7,387 nt of DNA from Verrucomicrobiota bacterium (lineage in GTDB: Bacteria; Verrucomicrobiota; Verrucomicrobiia; Verrucomicrobiales; DEV007), in NCBI GenBank assembly GCA_020630835.1, contig JAHDIL010000079.1:1-7387 (forward strand). The letters run 5' to 3'. Positions within the stretch are counted from its first letter, which is position 1; each line of letters begins with the position of its first letter. Positions 1-5,614 of the stretch are shown here, in pieces. The translations under genes were made by a program, and so were the position numbers. The notes beneath the pieces are model-generated. The model did no database searches and was not told the origin of the DNA. It saw only the letters and a program-made list of their open reading frames with translations.

Positions 1-477
1 GAGGACCACACAGTATACAAAGCCAAACACCCCCATCGCCAGCTCGAAAAAGGTATTCTCCCCATCCAGCTTCCAACGGATGCGCCATGCCATCCATGAA
101 ATGATAAAGATGGCGATCCATAAACTTGGTTGTCCCCAGACCACAAGCGATTCCCACCCGAATAGGGGCGAGAAGGCCATTACGGTAAAGCCGAGAGTCA
201 CAAGAAAACCATGGATACGAAACGTCCTAAACTTGCGCTTGGAATGGAGGGAAAAAAGTCGCGTTAGAGTCTGGTATTCAGTGATTGCCGCCAACGACAC
301 CAGGATGAGCACCACCCCCATAAGCCAGTTTTGGCCGCTGCCAACCGTCACAACTAGCCCAGCTATGAGGATACTCGTGCTCAAAAAGCGTTTAAGAAAA
401 GCCGTGCGCTTGGGAGAGCGTTCCGGCCGTGCAGGGTCCGCGTTTTCCGCAGCAGGTTCAGGTTCTTCTGAAGACAT
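1..477 (-). CDS. cdsA: Phosphatidate cytidylyltransferase CdsA, N-terminal part (cut by window edge)
   Basis: CdsA condenses CTP with phosphatidic acid to give CDP-diacylglycerol, the precursor of membrane phospholipids, in the inner membrane. The frame is open from the ATG at 477 to the window edge, giving 159 residues. The first 25 are polar and rich in Pro, Glu and Arg. Hydrophobic segments follow at about residues 33-46, 51-66, 89-105 and 118-131, and another begins near 146. The segment around 51-70 (WLMGVVLILVSLAAITEY) is typical of CdsA N-termini, where a hydrophobic helix ends in a conserved Glu-Tyr/Phe. The catalytic C-terminal signature lies outside the window, so the call rests on topology and N-terminal resemblance. 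An in-frame stop at 502-504 and no other start codon fix the start. No Shine-Dalgarno is seen; TTTTT lies 5 bases before the ATG. A gap of 401 bases from the upstream ATPase gene suggests its own promoter. Confidence 0.72.
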   Translation of the reverse strand, partial: MSSEEPEPAAENADPARPERSPKRTAFLKRFLSTSILIAGLVVTVGSGQNWLMGVVLILVSLAAITEYQTLTRLFSLHSKRKFRTFRIHGFLVTLGFTVMAFSPLFGWESLVVWGQPSLWIAIFIISWMAWRIRWKLDGENTFFELAMGVFGFVYCVVL

Positions 478-642
478 AGATGAAAAAGCGGCCTCACAGA
501 CTTACTAGGCGCCGAGTAGAGCTAACAAGCATGCCCACGACCCTGCAAGCGCTTTTCACGCTGGATACTGGCCAGAATCCAAGGACTACGGCTCGACAAG
601 AAGGCTATGCAAGAAGCGAGTAAATCGATCTAACTTAGGCCA

Positions 643-674
643 AAGCTCTATCCTATTGCTATCAACGAGAGCTT
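643..674. repeat. Inverted repeat AAGCTCT / AGAGCTT
   Basis: AAGCTCT (643-649) and AGAGCTT (668-674) are perfect reverse complements separated by 18 bases. The site lies upstream of cdsA on the minus strand, so it could be a regulator-binding site or a leader hairpin. A 7-base match at this distance can also arise by chance. Confidence 0.3.
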
Positions 675-730
675 AGTTGTGATCTATATCCGCATGAATC
701 GGGTTAGAGTAGGGCTGCGCGGTATCCCAA

Positions 731-838
731 AGTCAACCATGACTAGGCTGCCTTCGCCCGCCCAGAAAAACCACTCAAGTGGGTCCAAAAGGAGATTCGA
801 ACTAATTTGAATGACTCTTCTTTTGCCGCGAGTCGCGG
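731..838 (-). other. Cluster of four short hairpins downstream of the ClpX-like gene
   Basis: Four small inverted repeats with loops of 3 or 4 bases follow one another: 826-838 (CCGCG AGT CGCGG), 795-812 (ATTCGAA CTAA TTTGAAT, one G-T wobble), 771-782 (CCAC TCAA GTGG) and 731-744 (AGTCA ACCA TGACT). On the minus strand they would form the 3' untranslated region of the ATPase mRNA, starting about 40 bases after its stop. They may stabilise the transcript end, terminate it, or be part of an RNA I do not recognise. Pairing was found by eye, with no energy calculation or covariation. Confidence 0.35.
766..790 (-). terminator. Weak intrinsic terminator candidate after the ClpX-like gene
   Basis: Read on the minus strand, CCAC-TTGA-GTGG (782-771) is followed at once by five T (770-766), the order expected of a rho-independent terminator. 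The stem has only four clean pairs before a mismatch, with A-T and G-T pairs beyond, so it would be weak. It lies about 97 bases after the ATPase stop codon and nothing else downstream looks better. Confidence 0.3.
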
Positions 839-878
839 TAGCGGGCTCCTTCGGCATGGCTAAAAAGCTGCAACCAAA

Positions 879-2519
879 TTACTCGCCCTCGACGGACTCC
901 GTCTCTCGATAGGACTTCACGATCAGGTTAGATACGAACCTATCGGGATCCTCTACTGCTTGCCGGTCGAGCAGAAAGTTTTTTTCACCGCTGCTTTTTT
1001 GAACGAGCTTCAGGCCGAAGGAGAGCTCAGAGAATCGGTTCTCGAGCCAACGCTGAGGACGCTGTTCTAGCTGTTTAACTTGGCTGGCCATCCAGTCAAT
1101 CGCGTCTGGTGTGAAGGAAAGAGTCAGACCGTGTTCGGCTGAGAAGGTAGAGCGGAACTGGTTCAGTTTCCGGTTAAATGCTGTATCTACAGACGCTGTG
1201 GCATTTTCTAATAGAGCATCTAATGCCTTCTCAGGATCGCCAACTAAGTGATCATCGATCAACAAGCTCTGAATACTAGTCCCTGGCAGAGAAAATTTGA
1301 ATGAGCGCAGCAGCTTCTCGCAAACGGTGAGCAAGCCTCGGGCCCCAGTTTTTTCCTCGGCTGCTTGTTCAGCTATCTTCCGAATGGCTTGATCATCGAA
1401 GTCGGCTTCGATTCCGTAAGCCATGAACTCGTATTTATACTGCTTGAGCAAGCTCCCCTCCGATTTTTTCATGATATCGAAGAGATCTTCGGGCTCCAGG
1501 TTTTGGCAAAAGACACGCACTGGCAATCGCCCAATGAATTCAGCCTCAAATCCAAAATCGATAAAGTCTTGTGTCTCGGCGAGAAGCTGCAAGTCCTCTG
1601 AGCTAGCAGTCTCAGCAGAGCTGAGATCGGCACCACCAAACCCGATGGAGCCCGGTCTGGTCCGCCGTTCAATAATTTTTTCGATACCGGAGAAGGCCCC
1701 GCTCACGATGAAGAGGATATGCTTGGTGCTAATAGCTGTCTTATTCTCCCCTTTCCCACGGCTCATCTCAAACATAGCCTGCATCTGCGACTGCATATCC
1801 TGCGGATTGCGCAGCGGCACCTCAGTCTCCTCCATCAGTTTAAGCATGGTCGACTGCACACCCCGTCCGCTGACATCACGCCCACCAGCTGACGAGCTAG
1901 TAGCAATCTTGTCCACCTCGTCGATGTAAATGATGCCGTGCTCTGCTAGCTCCACATTACCATCGGCTTTGTTAACTAACTCACGCACTAAATCATCTAC
2001 ATCGGCGCCGACATAACCTGTTTCGGAGAACTTTGTAGCATCCGCTTTGACAAAAGGCACTCCAATGAGCTCGGCGACATGTTTAACAAGGTAGGTTTTA
2101 CCTACACCCGTGGGCCCGACCAAGATAACGTTCTGCTTAGAGAATTCGAATCCCTCATCGCCGAGCGTTCCAGCAGTCCTCGAAAGCTTGGCATGGTTAT
2201 AGTGATCGCACACCGCTATAGAAAGCGCCTTTTTTGCTTCATCCTGACGAATCACAAATCGATCGAGATGAGCCTTCACCTGACTGGGCAGGAGGTCAAA
2301 AGAATCGATAACCTCCATCCCATCCTTTTTTGCTTCATCCTCGGTCGTGTCAGCGGCATCTGCGCCGCCATCGGCTTCTTCCTCACCCGTTTCGCCAAAA
2401 GGGAAGAACTGCACCGAATCAAAGTTTGATTGAAAGAACTCGTTCAGCTTCTTAGAAAAATCTTCCGGGCTGGGCTCTTTGGGTTCCTGCGGGTCCTTGG
2501 TGTCCTGAGTTGCATTCAT
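879..2519 (-). CDS. ClpX-like AAA+ ATPase without zinc-binding domain, with C-terminal extension
   Basis: This is a 546-residue AAA+ unfoldase of the ClpX/HslU branch, expected to unfold proteins with ATP and pass them to a peptidase. Motifs in order are Walker A GPTGVGKT (135-142), pore loop GYVG (168-171), Walker B IIYIDE (196-201), DVSGRGVQ (215-222), the IGFG loop (292-295), EFIGR (327-331) and sensor 2 GARGL (392-396). IGFG is how ClpX docks on ClpP, so a ClpP partner is likely. Unlike standard ClpX (about 420 residues) it has no N-terminal Cys4 zinc domain. An acidic, low-complexity N-terminus replaces it, the RKH pore-loop motif is not visible, and about 115 extra residues follow the usual C-terminus. 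The frame also opens at a GTG (2576), but the ATG at 2519 is preferred: it removes 19 unconvincing residues and has TTTCTTT 6 bases upstream. The gene is downstream of the lipoprotein protease on the same strand. Whether this is the cell's main ClpX or a paralogue cannot be told here. Confidence 0.85.
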   Translation of the reverse strand: MNATQDTKDPQEPKEPSPEDFSKKLNEFFQSNFDSVQFFPFGETGEEEADGGADAADTTEDEAKKDGMEVIDSFDLLPSQVKAHLDRFVIRQDEAKKALSIAVCDHYNHAKLSRTAGTLGDEGFEFSKQNVILVGPTGVGKTYLVKHVAELIGVPFVKADATKFSETGYVGADVDDLVRELVNKADGNVELAEHGIIYIDEVDKIATSSSAGGRDVSGRGVQSTMLKLMEETEVPLRNPQDMQSQMQAMFEMSRGKGENKTAISTKHILFIVSGAFSGIEKIIERRTRPGSIGFGGADLSSAETASSEDLQLLAETQDFIDFGFEAEFIGRLPVRVFCQNLEPEDLFDIMKKSEGSLLKQYKYEFMAYGIEADFDDQAIRKIAEQAAEEKTGARGLLTVCEKLLRSFKFSLPGTSIQSLLIDDHLVGDPEKALDALLENATASVDTAFNRKLNQFRSTFSAEHGLTLSFTPDAIDWMASQVKQLEQRPQRWLENRFSELSFGLKLVQKSSGEKNFLLDRQAVEDPDRFVSNLIVKSYRETESVEGE

Positions 2520-2582
2520 TTCGATAAAGAAAGCGGAACAGCGATGAGCCTGTGTCTTTGAGAATGAGGTCGACACGCTCTT

Positions 2583-2610
2583 CCCCCCCCCGCTATCTCG
2601 ATAGCTGGGG
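2583..2610 (-). promoter_or_regulatory. G9 tract and stable hairpin between protease and ClpX-like genes
   Basis: On the minus strand CCCC-A-GCTAT-CGAG-ATAGC-G-GGGG forms a stem of nine pairs with one A-G mismatch and a four-base loop (plus coordinates 2587-2610). The run of nine G continues to 2583. No T run follows, so it is not a classical terminator. It starts 8 bases after the protease stop codon and ends about 64 bases before the preferred ATPase start. It could lower read-through, protect the upstream mRNA, or control ATPase translation. The homopolymer may be prone to slippage. Confidence 0.45.
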
Positions 2611-2618
2611 CTCTCAGA

Positions 2619-3506
2619 CTAATTGTTCCTACGACGATCCTGAGCTATGATGGCTCGAATTTGCGCGGGGTCCATCATGACAGCTGTCGACATGGGCTTG
2701 AGTTTCATCACTACGCCTAACCGCATGGTGCTTAGGACTCCGCACAGTCGCCCCTTTTTGTCGATGAGAGGCGAACCACTGTCACCTTTTATCATCGGGA
2801 TGGTGGTCAATACCTTGTGAGCTTTTTTTGTCGGATCTCCTATAGAAATAGGCTCGATGCTGAGGAAACGCCCGCCCGCTTTTTCATGAATCCAACCGCC
2901 CGCGAAAAGTGTGACATCTGGATCGAGCGGGGTCGTGCGGAATTTCAAATAGCGCGGGGTTCTAATACTCGCCTTTAGGATAGCGAAGTCGCAAGCTCGA
3001 TTCGAGTAAACAACCCGCACTGGGGCATGATCTATATAGGTTTGTTTGGAATTCGATGTGGCATACAGGACATAGGAGTCCTCATGAGACAAGACATGAG
3101 CAGCCGTTAAAAAATAACCATCTGCAGTCACCGGTGCACAGGCGCCGAAACCCGAGCCGCCAGTGGCGATCGGCACGGAAAAGCCGAGCTCAAGCACCCC
3201 GTCCCTTGCCTGCCGGCTAGTTTCCAGCTTCTTGAGATAGTCATCACTCAAATAACGTCCCGAGACAACTAAACCGGAATGCAGGGTCAAAAAATCCGGA
3301 GCTGAGAACCCCACGTCAGCTTTGCCGCGCTGCAACTCCGGCAGGGAAACAGGAGCCTCTATCCCGTCGGTATCGTAGCGCTTCAAAGAAGCGACCTGAT
3401 CGGAATGCGTATTGCCGAAGAGAGATGCACAGCCAACGGTGACCATCGGCAACAACAATGTTGCAGCAAGGGCTAGTGATGTCTTGAGCCATGGAATTCC
3501 GCACAT
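2619..3506 (-). CDS. Trypsin-like serine protease, probable lipoprotein
   Basis: This 295-residue protein has a chymotrypsin/HtrA-fold protease domain behind an export signal. The N-terminus has a Lys and a hydrophobic stretch (about residues 9-24) ending at TVGC, so Cys26 could be lipidated and tether the protein in the envelope. Thr at -3 makes the lipobox imperfect. The probable catalytic triad is His137 (LTAAHV), Asp173 (ACDFAILK) and Ser243 (GDSGSP). GDSGSPLI, followed by a Gly-Arg-Leu-Cys-Gly-Val strand, is the usual trypsin-family pattern. No PDZ domain follows, unlike DegP/HtrA; only about 50 residues remain after the nucleophile. Residues 27-105 match nothing I recognise. The start is the ATG at 3506; AAAAGAAG just upstream is a weak purine-rich site. 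The 99-base gap to the preferred ATPase start would allow co-transcription, but a hairpin lies between. The natural substrate is unknown. The family is clear, the lipoprotein status less so. Confidence 0.85.
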   Translation of the reverse strand: MCGIPWLKTSLALAATLLLPMVTVGCASLFGNTHSDQVASLKRYDTDGIEAPVSLPELQRGKADVGFSAPDFLTLHSGLVVSGRYLSDDYLKKLETSRQARDGVLELGFSVPIATGGSGFGACAPVTADGYFLTAAHVLSHEDSYVLYATSNSKQTYIDHAPVRVVYSNRACDFAILKASIRTPRYLKFRTTPLDPDVTLFAGGWIHEKAGGRFLSIEPISIGDPTKKAHKVLTTIPMIKGDSGSPLIDKKGRLCGVLSTMRLGVVMKLKPMSTAVMMDPAQIRAIIAQDRRRNN

Positions 3507-3521
3507 GCTTCTTTTGATATG

Positions 3522-3540
3522 CCTATAACCGAAATATAGG
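3522..3540. promoter_or_regulatory. Inverted repeat CCTATA-N7-TATAGG before the protease gene
   Basis: CCTATA (3522-3527) and TATAGG (3535-3540) are perfect reverse complements around 7 bases, 16 to 34 bases upstream of the protease ATG. Its left half on the minus strand overlaps a -10-like TATATT (3538-3533). The position fits an operator or a leader hairpin close to the transcription start. No regulator can be named. Confidence 0.3.
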
Positions 3541-3683
3541 TTCCAGTCTAGCGCTTACCTTATCGATCGTCGAAAAACCAGGCAAACACCGATGCGGCGA
3601 AAATACTATTGTGCACAAGGCCCGCCTTCGTCTCCTTTCGCTGAACTCCTAATTTTGCCGAGCTGCGCGCCTTCGCGACCACG

Positions 3684-3713
3684 CAGCGATAGCGAAGCTC
3701 GCTGAGCGTTTTT
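3684..3713 (+). terminator. Hairpin followed by five T inside the divergent region
   Basis: CAGCGA (3684-3689) pairs with TCGCTG (3699-3704). AGCG and then TTTTT (3709-3713) follow, so on the plus strand it resembles an intrinsic terminator. A competing hairpin, AGCGA-AGC-TCGCT (3691-3703), overlaps it. No upstream plus-strand gene needs it, so it would imply a short RNA starting somewhere between 3507 and 3680, or be coincidental in a repeat-rich stretch. Confidence 0.22.
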
Positions 3714-3830
3714 ACCGACAAAACTCAAGATTTCGCTAAGTCTTTTCGCCTTAGTGCGTTCGTAAGCGTGACCGGGCCTCGCTCCGTCCACTTGCGCAAT
3801 TTGACGAACTAGATTATCCTTTTCACCTTC

Positions 3831-4826
3831 GTGTCGAACATCATGGCTCTACGCTCCTCTTTATCTCTCCTATTTTTCACGGCTCTGTCCCTAATTTCAC
3901 AGCCTGCCGATGCCTTTTTGGGTAAGCTTTTAAAAAAGGAGTCCCCAGCGGCTAGTGATGAGGCCGCATCACCAATGCCAGCCGCTTCCGCCAGCAGCGA
4001 AGAGCTAAATGCCGCTGTGCAGGCGGAGAATGGCGGAAACCTTGGAAAAGCAATGGATCTCTACAAGCGAGTCGTCAAAGACAGCCCAAACAGTGAGGCA
4101 GCCGCACGAGCCCAATTCCGCATTGCTCAAATTACAGAGAAGGAGGGAAACCCAACAAAAGCCTTTGACCAATACGAAAAAGTCATCGTCAATCATCGCA
4201 ACAGCCCGGATTTCAATGAAGCCATTTCCCGACAGTATGCGATCGCAAACTCTCTGCAAGGCAGCAAGAAAAAGGGTTTCTTCGGGATCGGGGCATCGGT
4301 GCAGCCAAGCCGGCTCATAGAAATGTATCAGCAAATCGGTCAAGCAGCCCCCTACTCGGAGTATGCGCCGCTCTCGATGATCCGAATAGGTGATGTGCAG
4401 GCTAAGCAAGGCGAGAAGATGACGGCGATCGCAACTCTACAGAAAGTTGTCGACACCTACCCTAAGACGAAATACGCCTCAGATGCTCAATATAAAATCT
4501 TCCAATTACGCGGTCAGTCGGCCGAAAAGTCCTTCAGCCCCGTGGAAGACAGGGCACAGATGGAGGCAGGCCTAGATTTCGTTAATATCAGCCCAGATGA
4601 TGAACGTTCGAAAGAGGTGAAAGCGGATCTGGCGGGTATAGAAGAGCGCTCCATCGAAAAACTCTTTGCCGTGGGTCAAAGCTACGAAAAATACGGTAAA
4701 CCAGGGAGTGCAAAAGTTTACTACCGTGAGGTCGTAAAAGCGGTCAATTCCCCTCTTGCCGCCAAGGCTCAGCTGCGGCTTGATGCCATCAACCAAGCAT
4801 CCGGAGCTGGTGTATCTGGGGAATAG
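3831..4826 (+). CDS. BamD-like secreted tetratricopeptide-repeat protein
   Basis: This 331-residue exported protein is predicted to act in the periplasm, probably in outer-membrane beta-barrel assembly as BamD (YfiO) does. A hydrophobic stretch (about residues 11-24) ends in ADA-F, fitting signal peptidase I cleavage after residue 28. It contains no Cys at all, so it cannot be a lipoprotein as classical BamD is. After a Ser/Ala/Pro linker, helical TPR-like repeats appear near residues 57-86, 92-124, 174-210, 215-226 and 272-306. Pairs such as KAMDLYKRVVKDSPNS and AIATLQKVVDTYPKTKYA show the typical spacing of Ala, Tyr and Pro. Its length exceeds the roughly 245 residues of E. coli BamD. The start could be the GTG at 3831, with TTTT 7 bases upstream, or the in-frame ATG at 3843; both keep the signal peptide. 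It stands 103 bases before lptE. Alternatives are a CpoB/YbgF-type or other periplasmic TPR protein; the TPR fold is surer than the BamD role. Confidence 0.75.
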   Translation: MSNIMALRSSLSLLFFTALSLISQPADAFLGKLLKKESPAASDEAASPMPAASASSEELNAAVQAENGGNLGKAMDLYKRVVKDSPNSEAAARAQFRIAQITEKEGNPTKAFDQYEKVIVNHRNSPDFNEAISRQYAIANSLQGSKKKGFFGIGASVQPSRLIEMYQQIGQAAPYSEYAPLSMIRIGDVQAKQGEKMTAIATLQKVVDTYPKTKYASDAQYKIFQLRGQSAEKSFSPVEDRAQMEAGLDFVNISPDDERSKEVKADLAGIEERSIEKLFAVGQSYEKYGKPGSAKVYYREVVKAVNSPLAAKAQLRLDAINQASGAGVSGE

Positions 4827-4894
4827 GGTCGGCCGCCGTTGACCGGGTTCAAAAAATGCTTGCAAGCCCCTCCGAGGTTGGGACACTGGGACAT

Positions 4895-4929
4895 CAGGTG
4901 GCGCATCCGCCCAGCTGCACTTTTTTCTC
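4895..4929 (+). promoter_or_regulatory. Leader hairpin and T6 tract just before lptE
   Basis: CAG-GT-GGCG-CATC-CGCC-CAG-CTG (4895-4917) can fold with four G-C pairs next to the loop and three outer pairs, around a bulge and a G-G mismatch. CAC and six T (4921-4926) follow, and the lptE ATG begins at 4930. It has the layout of a terminator, but the T run is three bases from the start codon, so a role in translation initiation or attenuation is at least as likely. No Shine-Dalgarno is present. Confidence 0.3.
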
Positions 4930-5580
4930 ATGAAAGCTACGCAATCTTTCGCCACCTCTCTTGCCTCGTTGGCTTGTCTCTTTTCGGCTCTTCTCCTCTC
5001 CAGCTGCGCAGGCTATCAGTTTGGAGACGCTAAGCCTTCCGTATACGGTTCCGTGCAGACGATCTATGTGCCACCATTTACGAATCAGACCCTAGAGCCG
5101 CGCCTTTCTAGCCTAGTGACCAATGCGGTGATCAAAGAAATCCAGCGGGACGGGACTTACCGTATCGGATCAAAAGGAAACTGTGACGCCATACTCGTAG
5201 GCTCGATTCATTCTTTTACTAAGTCCCAGCTACGAGCGACACGAACGGACACGCTGCGCTCACGGGAGTTGAACCTGCGCCTACGGTTAGACTTCAAACT
5301 TGTCGATCCAGCAACAATGAGCCCCATCACAGAAAGCTCGGCTTCTTCGATCACAGAGGCAGAACGTGATGCTGCCGTGACGCAGAACAACGAAGAAGAG
5401 GGTTTTATCCGGGCAAGGCAGGGAACTGTTTATGGCACAACAATCCAATTCATTGAGGATGCAGGAGATACGCGCCGCCCAGGGGCAGGAAGCTTCCAGG
5501 TTGGGGAACGGAGTGCCCTGTCTCTAGCAGGGATGGATGCAGCAAAGCGTCTGGTGTCGCAGATCGCCAACGGCTTCTAG
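4930..5580 (+). CDS. lptE: LPS-assembly lipoprotein LptE
   Basis: LptE plugs the LptD beta-barrel in the outer membrane and helps place lipopolysaccharide on the cell surface. The 216-residue product starts with a lipoprotein signal peptide: a Lys, a hydrophobic stretch at about 9-23 and the lipobox LSSC, with lipidated Cys26. After the Cys comes AGYQFG, matching the Gly-Tyr that follows the lipidated Cys in many LptE proteins. IYVPPFTNQTLEPRL (45-59) is the typical second strand and turn of the family, and a conserved Asp-Gly-Thr-Tyr lies near 74-77. E. coli LptE is about 193 residues. Residues 134-180 are acidic and polar and may be a loop. The ATG at 4930 is supported by the signal peptide. 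It lies 103 bases after the BamD-like gene and 34 before rsmI, so it is probably co-transcribed with rsmI. A BamD-like protein next to LptE makes sense, because Bam inserts LptD. Confidence 0.85.
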   Translation: MKATQSFATSLASLACLFSALLLSSCAGYQFGDAKPSVYGSVQTIYVPPFTNQTLEPRLSSLVTNAVIKEIQRDGTYRIGSKGNCDAILVGSIHSFTKSQLRATRTDTLRSRELNLRLRLDFKLVDPATMSPITESSASSITEAERDAAVTQNNEEEGFIRARQGTVYGTTIQFIEDAGDTRRPGAGSFQVGERSALSLAGMDAAKRLVSQIANGF

Positions 5581-5614
5581 CTGTCTCTGTAGCCCAGCTG
5601 ACTCAACAACTACG

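Larger units (their letters stand above)
478..878. other. Non-coding gap between the ClpX-like gene and cdsA
   Basis: No convincing gene was found in these 401 bases on either strand. The part nearest the ATPase gene (about 731-838) holds four short perfect or near-perfect hairpins. A 7-base inverted repeat lies at 643-674. The cdsA promoter should lie here on the minus strand. The best -35-like hexamer is TTGACT near 738-733, but no good -10 sits at normal distance, so I do not place a promoter. A 38-codon frame at 694-810 on the plus strand has nothing to support it. Confidence 0.6.
3507..3830. other. Divergent intergenic region between protease and bamD-like genes
   Basis: These 324 bases must hold the promoters of two gene sets transcribed away from each other. 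I see no pair of clear -35/-10 boxes. TTGACG at 3801-3806 and TAGATTAT at 3810-3817 resemble such boxes on the plus strand but are wrongly spaced, while TATATT at 3538-3533 is a possible -10 for the protease gene. The middle (about 3630-3750) is rich in inverted repeats, including CGAGCT (3659-3664) with AGCTCG (3696-3701). On the minus strand a GTG-initiated frame of 61 codons runs 3791-3606 and ends in TAG. Its product is Arg- and Lys-rich, without a recognisable domain. It may be a small gene, a remnant or chance. Confidence 0.5.

Noticed and set aside
80..508. Plus-strand open frame of 142 codons
   Set aside because: It is antisense to cdsA. The minus frame gives several clean membrane helices and a CdsA-like N-terminus, while this product is Arg-rich with no domain.
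694..810. Small plus-strand frame of 38 codons
   Set aside because: Its product is basic with no recognisable feature, it crosses the hairpin cluster, and no initiation signal precedes it.
791..812. tRNA-like T-arm (TTCGAATC on the minus strand), considered as a tRNA, tmRNA end or attachment site
   Set aside because: The T stem does not pair (attag against ctcct), no matching acceptor strand or anticodon arm lies upstream, and CCA is not in the right place.
1423..1929. Plus-strand frame of 168 codons
   Set aside because: It is antisense to the AAA+ core of the ClpX-like gene, whose motifs are unmistakable.
2520..2576. GTG start for the ClpX-like gene, 19 codons further upstream
   Set aside because: The extra residues look like translated leader. 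The ATG at 2519 has a T-rich tract as other genes here do. The GTG cannot be fully excluded because a G-rich run precedes it.
4572..4955. Minus-strand frame of 127 codons spanning the bamD-like/lptE junction
   Set aside because: It overlaps the end of the BamD-like gene, the gap and the lptE start in antisense, and has no recognisable domain.
5537..5614. Upstream ATG for rsmI overlapping the lptE end
   Set aside because: It adds 26 residues unlike RsmI, whose conserved core starts just after the ATG at 5615.
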